Shown in pieces: positions 24,387-37,752 of a stretch of DNA of 64,000 bases. The translations under genes and the position numbers were made by a program. This DNA comes from Thinopyrum elongatum (Eukaryota > Streptophyta > Magnoliopsida > Poales > Poaceae). Positions within the stretch are counted from its first letter, which is position 1. Each line of letters begins with the position of its first letter. The stretch covers positions 497,879,277-497,943,276 of the forward strand of contig CM022298.1 of NCBI GenBank assembly GCA_011799875.1, read 5' to 3'. The notes beneath the pieces were generated by a model, which worked only from the letters and a program-made list of their open reading frames with translations, was not told the origin of the DNA and did no database searches.

Positions 24387-24937
24387 TCTTGGGGATGTGA
24401 CCCCACGGTGTAACCCGCCCTAGTAGGGCCGGGTTAGGCTATTGGCGACTTAACAATGAAGCCTTAGACAGGCCCAAGAAACCAAGACACGGAGCCAGGG
24501 AGGCGGCTTACGAGGTGGGCCGGTTGGAGGCCCAAGACCAGAAGATGGTGCGTGACCCGGAGGTGTAAGCCGCCCAACGACGACTTGCCAAAGAAGGCAA
24601 GGCGACTTAGAGCCAGGATCGGTTATGAAGTATAGCCTGACCCAGACTCTTGTAAGCCCAGGGTCTCGACCTGTGTATATAAAGGCGAGTCCCTGCGGCG
24701 GGTAAAGTTAAGTTACAATCAATCGATAGCTAGGTCAAGCGAATCCGCTCCCTTGTAATCGATACACAAGCAATAATCAACGAGAGCAGGAGTAGGCTTT
24801 CACCTCCACTGTGAGGGGCCAAACCTGGGTAAATCTGTGTCTTTCGTCCCGATCAACCCCTTCAAGCTAATCACCGCAGTGATGGCCTCGCACTTAAGTC
24901 CTTTCACTAGGGCATCTGCCGTGTTAACCCCACGACA
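24387..24937 (+). repeat. 5' LTR of Tat copy A
   Basis: It starts TCTTGGGGATGTGACC (the TG is mutated to TC) and ends CACGACA. The TATA box at 24676-24684 matches the copy B LTRs. Confidence 0.8.
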
Positions 24938-24939
24938 GT

Positions 24940-24957
24940 TGGCACCCACCATGGGGC
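24940..24957 (+). promoter_or_regulatory. Primer-binding site, lysine tRNA (Tat copy A)
   Basis: TGGCACCCACCATGGGGC differs from the recalled tRNA-Lys complement by two G-to-A changes, both at CpG sites. Confidence 0.6.
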
Positions 24958-24959
24958 CA

Positions 24960-26118
24960 GCACACGGCGGTTTCGAGTTATTGAAGGGCTGTTTCCCAGG
25001 GATCGAGGGATACGCCATTGGCAGGATGACCAAGAGTCATCGCGGCAAGCTCTACATCGATGACACTAGCTGGGGCCCCGAGGCCGACTCAGTCGAGTAC
25101 GGGTACCGGGTCCCGGCCCTTCGGCTGAATTCATGTTTTCATCGGAAAAATCGGTGGATCTGAGCCCGAGCCAGACACCTGCACCGACCTCGTCGAGCCG
25201 GCTCGTCGCGCGCAACCTGCCCAAGTTCAACCTGGCCGGAAGTGCGTTTTCGTTGGTTTGGCGCAAGGCATGGAGCTGGCGGAAAACTCTACGTCTGGAG
25301 GAGAGACTCTCATCTACTCTGGTGATGAGTCCTCGACTGGAGAGATGGAGTCGATTTACCAGCTTCAAGATGGTGGGCTTGGGGGCTATTCCGATGGCAA
25401 CAGTATTCCGGACCCCTATGAGCCGCCAAGCCGAGTCGCCATCTTCATGGCGGGCATGGCGTCGGCTCTCAACAGCACGGCGGCTGGAGCAGCAGGAGCT
25501 ACTGACCCTTCAGGCTCCGGTTTAGCTAGGCCGCTGGGTCAGGTTTTGTTGGAATTGATGAATGAGTTAACAACTTTAATGGGGACGGAGGTCACAGCAG
25601 AAAACTAAGCAGAGCACAACGCAGAGATCGCGAAGCTTAAGGAATAGATGACCAAGGACCAGGAGGATATAAACACAGAGAATACTAGGATGGCAGCAGT
25701 GCGGGTTCAGATTGAGGCTGAGTCAGAGCACGTGAAGGCAGAAGCCTGGCGTTTATGTCTGGATCAGAACGCTTCCAACATAGTTCTTCGTAGGAGGCAC
25801 CAGACCCGCCTGCCTTTGCATTATGAGCCCATGAATCTATTCAATACAACGGGGGCAGGTCCAAGTACTCCACCGGTTTTACCCCAGGCTACAGAGGCGC
25901 CTGGGAGCAGGACGGCGGCTCAGCCTCGACAGTCAGACTTGCCCCGTAGGGGCCAGACCCCGCCTCAGCATTTTTCAACACCACCGGGTCATTTTTCTAA
26001 CCTGGTGGATAATATGATAGCAGTGGTTACCCGGCTCAATGCGCTCCCTATCACTGGTGAGTCGACTATTGCTGTGGAAGCAAGGAACGCGACCGAGCTT
26101 CTTCAAACAGCAGTGGCG
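24960..26118 (+). pseudogene. gag, N-terminal part, of Tat copy A
   Basis: The frame starts next to the primer-binding site, shifts near 25110-25260, and carries stops at about 25606 and 25645. It runs as an open segment from 25648 to the insertion site, including the helical MTKDQEDINTENTR segment. The frame meets 37758 across the LARD-like insertion, where the first codons are CAG then TAG. Confidence 0.75.
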
Positions 26119-29100
26119 TGTGGCACCCCGGCTCAGAGTAAACCGGAACGCCCCGTATTCCAGCCCAGGGACAAGTCCTCTGGAATACGGCACTATTGGC
26201 ATAGAATAAATCAGCTCTTTATTACAATGGATATGGTTACAAAGGGTACATGGATTACATCGGCATGGCGAGACTACGCCTGCCCAGGGTAGTTCTATGC
26301 TAACAGTAGAGAAACTCTCTCGGCAACGGAACAGCGACGACGGTGATGGACTCCACTCCGCAGGGACTCTGGCTAGAACGCGTATCCTAGGTCGCAAACT
26401 CGGGATCCTCGACAAGCAAGCAATCATGGCATGACCCGCAAACTGGCATGATACGCCAGGTGAGTACTTTGAATGTACTCGCAAGCTCACAGAAACATCA
26501 GCACTAAAGCAAGACAACATCATAGCAAGATAGCTACTGAAGTAGATGCAGTAAGGTAGAGTATATCATGTAGTTTAGTCTATACTCCGAATAACCTCAG
26601 GATCCAATCCGAACCTGTGCCAAGTCCTTTCATGTGGTCATCCGACCACTCAACACATAGCCATCCCATGGCTATCATATCATGTACCTGATACCAACTA
26701 TACCACAAGACTGACAAACTTACTCTCTTTCGGGCTGTCTCACAACCCTCAGAATACTCATGATCCATCGAGTAACTTCTGATCTTACGATGAGTTCTTC
26801 CATCATTACAACTACTATGGTTGACCACCTAGTGAGGTCTGGACGGACTGTCCAATACCGTGGACACGGCTATTCAAATAGATTTTACACTCTGCAGAGG
26901 TTGCGCACTTTACCCACACCATGGAGCACTGACCTCGTGATCCCATTCGGGTGGACTAGCGTTGCTCCAACGAAACCTGCCTGACTCGTGACTCTCCCAT
27001 CGTACCACCGGCAATCATCCTCCCCCAGAGTCCTGCCCTGGGTGGCCCCTGTGTCACCTCGTGACACCTGCCACTGTCGTGGCCAAACTAAACTGTCCCA
27101 AACGGGGACCTGGTACCATATAACTCAACTGGGCTCACAAGGTTATCGCCGCCTACCGGGCCAGGGTAGCGCGCACGCATAACCTTCCCTGTCGGGCGGT
27201 ACCGGTGAAAGAGCACGCGATCAGACCAAGTCAAGGCCGTCCCATACCGCCAAATGTGGTTGCACGGATAAGTCCGGACAGGTGACTCTAGGTTAACCGA
27301 CTAAATATTACATCTCCGAATAATATTTCGGTCATAGCCGACCTTCCGATAACCAGTATGCTTAAGCCACTGCTATTAGTTCATCTCCGCGAACTGACAG
27401 ATGAAATCCAGAATAACCATAGACAGTGATCTCAACATCATAGTATTAACAAGTGAGTAAGCTACTAGTCACTAATAATCCGGTACTCAACATGGTACTC
27501 ACCTATCCGAGAATTAACTCGAACATTGCATAGTCCAATTCATTTCACAAATAACTCATACTTGCTATTAAAGTAATTACTTAAACTATGATATTGCAAT
27601 GCAATGATGCAGATGAGAGTTGTGGCTTGCCTGGAGATGAAGGAACCATCAGGAAGAAGTGCGGAGAGTCCGCGGAGTTGACAGTTGGAAACAGTTCTCT
27701 CTCGGAGAGGCTGTTTACGGGCAAGGGCAAAATGGTCATTTCCACTATGGGACCACATAGTGAAAATGATACCACCACGACGGGCTCGACGAGACGAAGA
27801 CGTGGGCGTTGGAATCACCTCATTAGGAGTCTCGGTTGAAAAGATACGGCCGTTTAAAGCTCAGGGACTAATTTGCAAAATAACTTCTACAAACAGGTCC
27901 CTGGCAGTTTAAACAGAACGTTCTTTTTCTGAAAATACGTTTTCCAGAGAGAAAAATGTATTCTGGCCGAAGAAGAGCAGAATGCGCTTTCGATAAGGGG
28001 AAGCGTACTCCCAGGAGTACGTCTCCACTTATCCACGCTGGCAGTGGCGGGGCCGGGGCTTGGGTCGCTGACGTGTGGGTCCCGCGGGGCTTCTCTCTCC
28101 TCCTTCCTTCTCTTCTTCTAGCTCCCGACACGAGGAGAAGAGCAGCTCGGGGCCGAGCGAGCGCCGGCGCGCTCCGGTGACTGTCCCGGGCGGCTCCGAC
28201 CACCGTTGCCAGCGTTCCGGGCACCGGCGTGACCGCGAAGGCGAGCCGCATCCATCCCGGCAGGACACAGTCCTCCAGGAGGATGGGAGCGGGCGTGCTC
28301 ATGGCCGCGGCGGACAGCGGCTTTGGTGAGCTTGGGCTCGATGCTGCTGGCCTCCGGCGGGCGAGGGAAGGAGCTGGGGGATCCGCCGGAGTTCAGGAAG
28401 GCTAGTGGTGGTAGAGGGAAGAAGGGAGGGGGCCGGCACTCCGTGAATTTAGGAGAGGAGGGGCGGCGGTGAAGGGCGAGGAGAGGTTCTGGAGCTTCGG
28501 GAAGAGGACGGGGAGGACTGGGAGAGCGAGGGGGAGAGGTTGGTGAGGTCGAGAGGGGCTCGGGAGCCCTTTTATAGCCGCGGCGGCGCGGGTGGATGGG
28601 GATGGCCGCGGTGGCGATCTTAGCCGGATACTGGAGCTGCAGGGTGGCGTGGCTAGCGGCTAGCGGCGTCGAGAAGCTTCGTGGAGGAGCAGAGGGGGCG
28701 CTGGCATGCTCCGGAAGGCTCGAGCCCTGTCCATATACGACGGCGCATGTGCGGGTATAGTGCACCCGTGGCCGCTCGTCGGCTAGCTCCGGCGAGGAGG
28801 TTTCGAGAGGGGGCAGAGGGTCGAGGGCGACGGGTGAAGCACGGGGAGTCAGGTCGGCACACCCAGACGCGCGAAACTTGCCGAGACGGAGCTGCCCGAC
28901 ACGTCCCGATGCCCAAAGCGCGGCCAACGCTGCCAGAGCGCGTGAAATAACATGACAAGGGGGCAGTCACCATGGGCACTGGCATGAAGAGGACAAGAGA
29001 GTCTGCCCTAAGCTGTCTAGTGATGAGTCCCAGCATCATAGGGGCTGTGGGAGTTGATGGATCAAGAGAAAGAGCCAAGGAGAGATGTGAGGCTTCGAGT

Positions 29101-30270
29101 AAAGTTTGTTGCAGCAAGCTTGGCTACGCACTGGTGATCAACAGGAAATTGATTGGGGTCAATGGCGTTGTCTGGGGGGATTATCTTAGGAAGGACTATG
29201 ATCCTGGAGGCTTTGAGGGAATTTTGACCAAAAAATAACCTACTTGCTTTGCAACTGCCATTTGGGTCCAGAAATTTGATCAGGAAGGTGTACTCACATG
29301 GAGTATCAACTTGAGCTCAAATTGGGTAGATCATGATGATTTGGATAGGTGATGGTGCTGTAAAAATTTCATACCAATTGGACAAGCCAAAATGGTACTT
29401 GTTTCACAGCTATTCTCTTTGACCAGAATTTTAGAAAAAGTCTAGGGAATTATTGGGAATATGAAATAAGGCCAAATCTTGTGGAGAGGTGTTATATAGG
29501 TAGGAGAATGCTGTGGTAAATTTTCAGCATTTATGGAGCAATATAAAATATAGTTGCTTCACAATGTAAAAATCTGACCAGAAAACAAGATTTGGTGCTG
29601 TGCTCACATAGATGCTTGGATAGGGTTGAAACTTGGTGGAGAGTCATGAATTGAGCATATGAAGATTCTTGCAAAATTTCAACTCATTTGGATACTCCTA
29701 GATAGCACTTGCTTCACAAAGCCTCTAGTTGACCAGAAACTTTGGAAATTAGCCAAAGGAGATTTAATATCCAAATAAAGTTGAATTTTGGCATGTGGCA
29801 ATTATATGGATAAGAAACAGTGTACAAAAAATTTGAGAGCAAGGAAGCGAATATAAAGGGTACTTGCTTCACAAACTGCCAGCTGGGGCAGAATCAGAAA
29901 AGGAATATTTGTGAAATATTTTTGAACATGGCAAGGAAGGGTTTGACATATTTGTGGAAGATATGACCCAAACAATTTATGAGAATTATTTGGGAATTTT
30001 GGGAATGATAGAAATGTGGGTTGCTTCACAACCCGGAACAAACAGGGTTATTCCTTTAATAGAAAAAAGGAATATTCCCATGGAAAAAGAATATTGGGGG
30101 TTGGTCCAAGATGGAAATGCAGGGTCTTGGGATGGTTTTGGGGTTGGCAAGCCACTCGGGAAGAAAAATGAAGGGTGATCCCTCCAGGTTGCAAGACTAC
30201 TAAGCCACAAAAAAGCAAATCCGGACCAAATCAAAAGAAAAAGAAAATGGGCAAAATCCAGGGTGTTACA
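26119..30270 (-). repeat. 3' LTR of LARD-like copy 2
   Basis: It runs from TGTGGCACC to GGTGTTACA on the plus strand. It aligns along its length with 33587-37752 with differences of a few percent. The long GC-rich open frames at 27868-28927 are in the LTR leader and are not proteins. Confidence 0.9.
28569..28577 (-). promoter_or_regulatory. TATA box in 3' LTR of LARD-like copy 2
   Basis: The minus strand reads CTATAAAAG between GC-rich blocks, at the same place as in the 5' LTR. Confidence 0.6.
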
Positions 30271-30287
30271 AACCTACCCCCCTGAAA
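30271..30287 (-). promoter_or_regulatory. Polypurine tract of LARD-like copy 2
   Basis: The minus strand reads TTTCAGGGGGGTAGGTT directly against the LTR. Just inside is a short stretch that still reads like the C-terminus of a Del/Tekay pol protein (PNLADEISFRG). Confidence 0.75.
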
Positions 30288-33200
30288 GAAATCTCGTCCG
30301 CGAGATTTGGTTGCTCAGGGATTAAACATGAACATTTCCACTTGAGGAAACCGTTTCCAACTCGGGTTCCCTTTTTATCTTTGTATAATGTTCCCAGTAA
30401 ATTTCATATGACTGACTGCCTTGCTTCGGGGTGGTTTGCTTCATTGGATCCTTATTCTGGCCAATCTTACCTCATATGTTACTCTGACTCCAATCCTTTT
30501 ATATCTGCTATGCTGTCTGGGGTAATAAATTTTCTTGACCAAACTATGTGCACTATTCATAAGTCCGAGGGTGGTTCCTCACGGATCTGTCGTGACGAGG
30601 TTCAATACGAACGACCATTCACTGGGTCATGAACAGATTCTCTTGGTGGACACGAAATATTTTACTCATTGCATTGGGTGACTTCAAATGGTTGTGTGTC
30701 CTCTAGGCTTAAAACAGTACTGGGAATCATACCGTTCTCCTGGCGGTATCCGACTTTTCGCACGGATTGCCGAGTCATCTTGGGTATCTTTACTGTCTTG
30801 GGTGTAATGCTTCTACCAAATATTTGATTGTCACCTGTCATGATCAGCATAGAGGTGTACGGTCTTATTGTGATATTATCCATCGACTTGACTGATAGAG
30901 GTCCTGGCAGCAGAATCTTATTCATGGCAGGTTAATCTTTAACTGATTCCCATCTGTGAGGATACATGCTTCGAGACTGTTGTTCATCCTTCTGATTGCT
31001 CAGTCTGACGGTACCTCTATAGGGATGGTAGGCTGTGTGATGCTTTAACATGGTTGCTGAATTTGAACTGCTGAGTTAATCTTTCGGCTGACCTGACTAG
31101 CTTGGTGGCCTTCTTCTGACAATTCTGAGCATATCTGGTTGGCTGAGCGGGTTCTCTCGGTATGGGATCCTTGCAAATGAAATAGACCCCGTGGGTGTGT
31201 ACCCATGGTGGTCGGTATCGATCCCGACCGCTCTGAGTATCTGTACCATGTTGATTTTGCAACCATTATCATTCCTTGATGGCCAGTCTTGCTCCTTCAT
31301 TATGGTTCTCTTTGCTTGGATCCTTAGCTGAAAGAACTTGGCCTAATATGTCCTTGATTCTTTGGATGACCATGGGTATTGTCAGGTGCAATTATTCCGG
31401 CAGGCATGTTACTTTACAAGTTGTAGCTGTAGGGTAACGATCATCTGAACCCTTGAATAAAACCGGCAAATAAACCAGTAGCCACCAGAACGGTCTTTAC
31501 AACTCAGATCTGGGACATCACTGGAATAACTCAACCCCGACTCAAGATGGCTGAAAAGCAGCTCAGAGCATGAGACGGTGTCGATAAGAAGAAGGTAGCA
31601 GCTCCCTAAGATGGCCGAAAAATAGCTCAGAGCATAGGGTCACTGCTACGGAAAGAAATTCATCAGCTGCCCGAGACAGCCGAAAAGCAGCTCAGAACAC
31701 GGGCCAGTTGTTGATAAGAGAAATAAAAATCGGCATCCACCCCGGACGGCCGAAAACAGCTCAGAACACAGGCGTGGTGCCGTTACCAAAGAAAGACAAG
31801 CAAGGGTTCATCCGCGTCCCACACAGCTCACTATTGTGCACACAGGTATGAGCATAATAATTTGAACATACCGGAATAACACAGAGCAATGTTATAGGGC
31901 ATATATCAGATGGTCAGCTTGCTCCATAGGTTGTTGGTCATCACACTGAAGCATATAACTGGTGTTCTTTTCTTCTATCATAGCTCAGGCAATAGTCAGA
32001 CCCTCACCGGGCTGGCATCACTGTACGAGTAACCCATATGACCTTGGCAGCATGTCCACCATATCTATGGAAACATGTGTAGCTAGCCACTTGATTCTCG
32101 AGGCACGCTTGTGTCCTGACTGATTTTTTCCTTCAGACCACCTATTGCGGATCTGACCCTGGGGATGCATTATCATATGCTTGCATTGGAAGATGTCCAT
32201 GTGTTGTATCGAGGAAGACACAGGGATCCTTGCGTCATACGCTTCTCAGGTAGCTTGTAGAGAAAGACTGGGTTGCTTACATCTAAAGCTTCTGAGTGCA
32301 GAGATATATATGTATTCCTTGATATTACTGCTATCGGTTACTGGTTGTATATGGCAGGGTATTCGGCTATCCTTCTTGCTGAACACCACATTCATAACAC
32401 ATTCTGGCTTGATTCCAGGACATGGCAGGGTTCAAATTATACTCATAGCAGACTCAAACCTTGTATATATGAATCATACCTTTGGCACAGAATGCACTGT
32501 GGATCATGTACACAATTTGCCTTCTTGCTGATGCGGTTATTACTGCTGTGAAGATTGCACATTGAGGTACATTTGATGCTGATAATCAATCCAGCCAGGA
32601 TATCATTTATATTCAGACCCGATGTTCCCGATATAACACAGTCTGCTGAAAATTCCATATTGCTGAGTTGAACTTCCACATGACTGTCTCTTCGCTGACT
32701 CTTTGGGTTCAGGGTCGGTGAGCAACTTCCTTAAGGGGAAAATGAGGTAACACCAAGGGCCCAAAAAGAACAAAAGAAATGACTTAAACAAAAGCATACA
32801 ATGCAACAAGATCACACACACAAGCAGCATCACATTCTACAGCTATTCACAGCAATAATATGCATTCCTACTTAAGCACACAAATCTCGCAAGGACTCCG
32901 GTATTACGGTCTAACATGCTGTGGCGATGTGCACGAAAGTGAATCAATGTGTGGAAGAAAATTGGTGTAAACAAGACTACACCAAATACAATCTTAACAC
33001 CGATGGAACCAGTGGCGAGGACGAACTTGGTGATCGGGGGTCGGAACACAGAAGTTGTGACCACATCATCATCAAGTGTACGAAAGAAAACCGTACTGGT
33101 CCAGGGAATGGATGGCAGGAAGGGATGATGATGGAAAGAAAGGATTGCGGGCATTGCCCTTTTTTGATAACAAGATCAGTAAGGGTTGCCAAAGCGGCTG

Positions 33201-33569
33201 GTGGAATGGCACGATTCGGGATAGAACTTGTCTATCACCGAAACAATAGGGGTGGCTGGAGAGAATATATTGGTGTGGTACCGGTGCATCAATCCTGCAA
33301 GAGATCGACACTACTGGATACCTTGGCATCACTCCGCTGGGACGAAGATGACACCACACCAAGGAACAAATATGCAAATGGAGGGTGCAGGTAATGGGTC
33401 GAAACCGATGCCACCTACACTCATCAGATCCACCGTTAGTGAAAAAATATCTAGTCTATATGCATGCTATGCACAAACAAGTGCAACAGACAAGGGCAGC
33501 AAACCACTGGATCCTATACTACCGGTTACTAACGCTCGCACCTAGACCACGCGTCCTATAGCTAGACCT
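30288..33569 (-). other. Non-coding internal domain of LARD-like copy 2
   Basis: No frame resembles gag, protease, reverse transcriptase or integrase, and none exceeds about 157 codons. It aligns in blocks with 1-2454 of copy 1. The exception is the segment around 31450-31830, which is repeat-rich and specific to this copy in this window. Confidence 0.7.
31546..31775. repeat. Tandem repeat, 64- to 71-bp period, four units, in the LARD interior
   Basis: The motif GATGGC.GAAAA.CAGCTCAGA starts at 31546, 31610, 31674 and 31745 (the last two with small changes). Unit spacing is 64, 64 and 71 bp. Confidence 0.7.
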
Positions 33570-33581
33570 GCTCTGATACCA
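33570..33581 (-). promoter_or_regulatory. Primer-binding site, initiator Met tRNA (LARD-like copy 2)
   Basis: The minus strand reads TGGTATCAGAGC, five bases from the LTR. It is the same site and spacing as copy 1. Confidence 0.85.
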
Positions 33582-33586
33582 ACTTC

Positions 33587-36500
33587 TATGGCACCCCGGC
33601 TCAGAGTAAACCAGAACGCTCCGTATTCTAGCGCAGGGACAAGTCCTCTGGAATATGGCACTATTGGCATAGAACAAATTAGCTCTTTATTACAATGGAT
33701 ATGGTTACAAAGGGTACATGGATTACATCGGCATGGCGACACTACGCCTACCCAGGGTAGCTCTATGCTAACAGCGGAGAAACTCTCTCGGCAGCGGAAC
33801 AGCGACGACGGTGATGGACTCCACTCCGCAGGGACTCTGGCTAGAACGCGTATCCTTGGTAGCAAACTCGGGATCCTCGACAAGCAAGCAATCATGGCAT
33901 GACCTGCAAACTGGCATGACATGCCAGGTGAGTACTTTGAATGTACTCGCAAGCTCACAGCAAACATCAGCATTAAAGCAAGACAACATCATAGCAAGAT
34001 AGCTACTGAAGTAGATGCAGTAAGGTAGAGTATATCAAGTAGTTTAGTCTATACTCCGAATAACCTCAGGATCCAATCCGAACCTGTGCCAAGTCCATTC
34101 ATGTGGTCATCCGACCACTCAACTCATGGCCATCCCATGGCTATCATATCATGTACCTGATACCAACTGTACCACAAGACTGACAAACTTACTCTCTTTC
34201 GAGCTGTCTCACAACCCTCAGAATACTCATGATCCATCGAGTAACTTCTGATCTTATGATGAGTTCTTCCATCATTACCACTACTATGGTTGACCACCTA
34301 GTGAGGTCTGGACGGACTGTCCAATACCATGGACACGGCTATTCGAATAGATTTTACACTCTGCAGAGGTTGCGGACTTTACCCACACCATGGAGCACTG
34401 ACCTCGTGATCCCATTCGGGTGGACCAGCGTTGCTCCAACGAAACCTGCCTGACCCGTGACTCTCCCATCATACCACCGGCAATCATCCTCCCCCGGAGT
34501 CCTGCCCTGGGTGGCCCCTGTGTTACCTCGTGACACCTGCCACTGTCGTGGCCAAACTAAACTGTCCCAAACGGGGACCTGGTACCATATAACTCAACTG
34601 GGCTCACAAGGTTATCGCCACCTACCGGGCCAGGGTAGCGCGCACGCATAACCTTCCCTGTCGGGCGGTACCAGTGAAAGAGCATGCAATCAAACCAAGT
34701 CAAGGCCGTCCCATACCGGCAAATGTGGTTGCACGGATAAGTCCGGACAGGTGACTCTAGGTCAACCGACTAAATATTACATCTCCGAATAATGTTTCCG
34801 TCATAGCCGACCTTCCGATAACCAGTATGCTTAAGCCACTGCTATTAATTCATCTCCACGAACTGACAGATGAAATCCAGAATAACCATAGACAGTGATC
34901 TCAACATCATAGTATTAACAAGTGAGTAAGCTACTAGTCACTAATAATCTGGTACTCAACATGGTAGTCACCTATCCGAGAATTAACTCGAACATTGCAT
35001 AGTCCAATTCATTTCACAAATAACTCATACTTGCTATTAAAGTAATTAGTAAAACTATGATATTGCAATGCAATGATGCAGATGAGAGTTGTGGCTTGCC
35101 TAGAGATAAAGGAACCATCGGGAAGAAGTGCAGAGAGTCCGCGGAGTTGACTGTTGGAAACAGTTCTCTCTCGGAGAGGCTGTTTACAGGCAAGGGCAAA
35201 ATGGTCATTTCCACTGTGGGACCACATAGTGAAAATGATACCAACACGATGGGCTCAACGAGACGAAGACGTGGCGTTGGAATCACCTCATTAGGAGTCT
35301 CGGTTGAAAAGATACGACCGTTTAAAGCTCAGGGACTAATTTGCAAAATAACTTCTACACACAGGTCCCTGGCAGTTTAAACAGAACGTGCTTTTTCTGA
35401 AAATACGTTTTCCAGAGAGAAAAACGTATTCTGGCCGAAGAAGAGCAGAATGCGCTTTTGATAAGGGAAAGCGTACTCCCAGGAGTATGTCTCCACTTAT
35501 CCACGCTGGCAGTGGCGGGGCCGGGGCTTGGGTCGCTGACGTGTGGGTCCCGCGGGGCTTCTCTCTCCTCCTTCCTTCTCTTCTTCTAGCTCCCGACGCG
35601 AGGAGCAGAGGAGCTCGGGGCCGAGCGAGCGCCGGCGCGCTCCGGCGACCGTCCCGGGCGGCTCCGACCACCGTTGCCGGCGTTCCGGGCACCGGCGTGA
35701 CCGCGAAGGCGAGCCGCATCCATCCCGGCAGGACGCGGTCCTCCAGGAGGACGGGAGTAGGCGTGCTCACGGCCGCAGCGGACAGTAGCTCTGGTGAACT
35801 TGGGCTCGAGGCTGCGGGCCTCCGGCGGCCGAGGGAAGGAGCTGGGGGATCCGCCGGAGTTCAGGAAGGCTAGTGGTGGTAGAGGGAAGAAGGGAGGGGG
35901 CCGGCACTCCGCGAATTTAGCAGAGGAGGGGCAGCGGCCATGGCATCGGTGAAGGGCGAGGAGAGGTTCTGGAGCTTCGGGGAGAGGACGGGGAGGACTA
36001 GGAGAGCAAGGGGGAGAGGTTGGTGAGGTCGAGAGGGGCTCGGGAGCCCTTTTATAGCCGCGGTGGCGTGGGTGGATAGGGATGGCCGCGGTGGCAATCT
36101 TAGCCGGATACTGGAGCTGCAGGGTGGTGTGGCTGGCGGCTAGCAGCGTCGAGGAGCTTCGCGAAGGAGCAGAGGGGGCGCTGGCGTGCTCCGGAAGGCT
36201 CGAGCCCTGTCCATATATGGCGGCGCATGTGCGGGTACAGTGCACCCGTGGCCGCTCGTCGGCTAGCTCCATCGAGGAGGTTTCGAGAGGGGGCAGAGGG
36301 TCGAGGGCGACGGGTGAAGCACGGGAAGTCAGGTTGGCACGCCCAGACGCGCGAAACTCACCGAGACGGAGCTGCCCGACGCGTCCCGACGCCTAGAGCG
36401 CGGCCAACGCTGCCAGAGCGCGTGAAATAACATGCCAAGGGGGTAGTCACCACGGGCACTGGCATGTAGAGGACAAGAGTGTCTGCCCTAAGCTGTCTAG

Positions 36501-37752
36501 TGATGAGTCCCAGCATCATAGGGGCTGTGGGAGTTGATGGACCAATAGAAAGAGCCAAGGAGAGATGTGAGGCTTCGAGTAAAGTTTGCTGCAGCAAGCT
36601 TGGCTGCGCACTGGTGATCAACAGGAAATTGATTGGGGTTAATGGCGTTGTCTGGGGGGATTAGCTTAGTTAGGACTATGATCCTGGTGGTTTTGAGGGA
36701 ATTTGGACCACAAAATAACCTACTTGCTTTGCAACTGCCATTTGGGTCCAGAAACTTGATCAGGAAGGTGTACTCACATGGAGTATCAACTTGAGCTCAA
36801 ATTGGGTAGATCATGATGATTTGGACAGGTGATGGTGCTGTAAAAATTTCATACCAATTGGACAAGCCAAAATGGTACTTGTTTCACAGCTATTCTCTCT
36901 GACCAGAATTTTAGAAAAAATCTAGGGAATTATTGGGAAGATGAAATAAGGCCAAATCTTGTGGAGAGGTGTTATATAGGTAGGAGAATGCTCTGGTAAA
37001 TTTTCAGCATTTATGGAGCAATATAAAATATATTTGCTTCACAATGTAAAAATCTGACCAGAAACCAAGATTTGGTGTTGTGCTCACATAGATGCTTGGA
37101 TAAGTTTGAAACTTGGTGGAGAGTCATGAATTGAGCATATGAAGATTCGTGCAAAATTTCAACTCATTTGGATACTCGTAGATAGCACTTGCTTCACAAA
37201 GCCTCTAGTTGACCAGAAACTTTGGAAATTAGCCAAAGGAGATTTAATATCCAAATAAAGTTGAATTTTGGCATGTGGCAATTATATGGATAAGAAACAG
37301 TGTACAAAAAGTTTGAGAGCACGGAAGCAAATATAAAGGGTACTTGCTTCACAAACTGCCAGCTTGGGCAGAATCAGAAAAGGAATATTTGTGAAATATT
37401 TTTGAACATGGCAAGGAAGGGTTTGACATATTTGTGGAAGATATGACCCAAACAATTTATGAGAATTATTTGGGAATTTTGGGAATGATAGAAATGTGGG
37501 TTGCTTCACAACCTGGAACAAACAGGGTTATTCCTTTAATAGAAAAAAAGGAATATTCCCATGGAAAAAGAATATTGGGGGTTGGTCCAAGATGGAAATG
37601 GCAGGGTCTTGGGATGGTTTTGGGGTTGGCAAGCTACTCGGGAAGAAAAATGAAGGGTGATCGCTCTAGGTTGCAAGACTACTAAGCCACAAAAAAGCAA
37701 ATCCGGACCAAATCAAAAGAAAAAGAAAATTGGCAAAATCCAAGCTATTACA
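33587..37752 (-). repeat. 5' LTR of LARD-like copy 2
   Basis: It starts TATGGCACC (TG mutated to TA) and ends GCTATTACA on the plus strand. It pairs with 26119-30270. The TATA box is at 36049-36057 on the minus strand. Confidence 0.9.
36049..36057 (-). promoter_or_regulatory. TATA box in 5' LTR of LARD-like copy 2
   Basis: The minus strand reads CTATAAAAG. In the 5' LTR this would start the element's transcript. Confidence 0.6.

Larger units (their letters stand above)
24387..26118 (+). mobile_element. Tat-type Ty3/Gypsy element copy A, left part (5' LTR and gag start)
   Basis: It belongs to the same family as 10981-21083. It holds a 551-bp 5' LTR, a lysine primer-binding site and the first part of gag, then is split by the LARD-like element at 26119. 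It resumes at 37753. Its 3' LTR and integrase are missing because the right part is cut at 41954, so no target-site duplication can be read. Confidence 0.8.
26119..37752 (-). mobile_element. LARD-like (Sukkula-like) non-coding LTR retrotransposon, copy 2, complete
   Basis: The element is 11634 bp on the minus strand with LTRs of 4152 and 4166 bp and a 3316-bp interior. The target-site duplication TGGCG is perfect (26114-26118 and 37753-37757). It has a methionine primer-binding site and a polypurine tract, but the interior has no gag-pol. These sizes match published LARDs (LTR about 4.5 kb, interior about 3.5 kb), which depend on another element's proteins. It sits inside gag of Tat copy A. 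Confidence 0.9.

Noticed and set aside
27868..28927. Minus-strand frames of 144 and 269 codons, repeated at 35336-36272
   Set aside because: They are in the GC-rich promoter and leader of the LARD-like LTRs. The two LTR copies differ by shifts and non-conservative changes, so the frame is not maintained.
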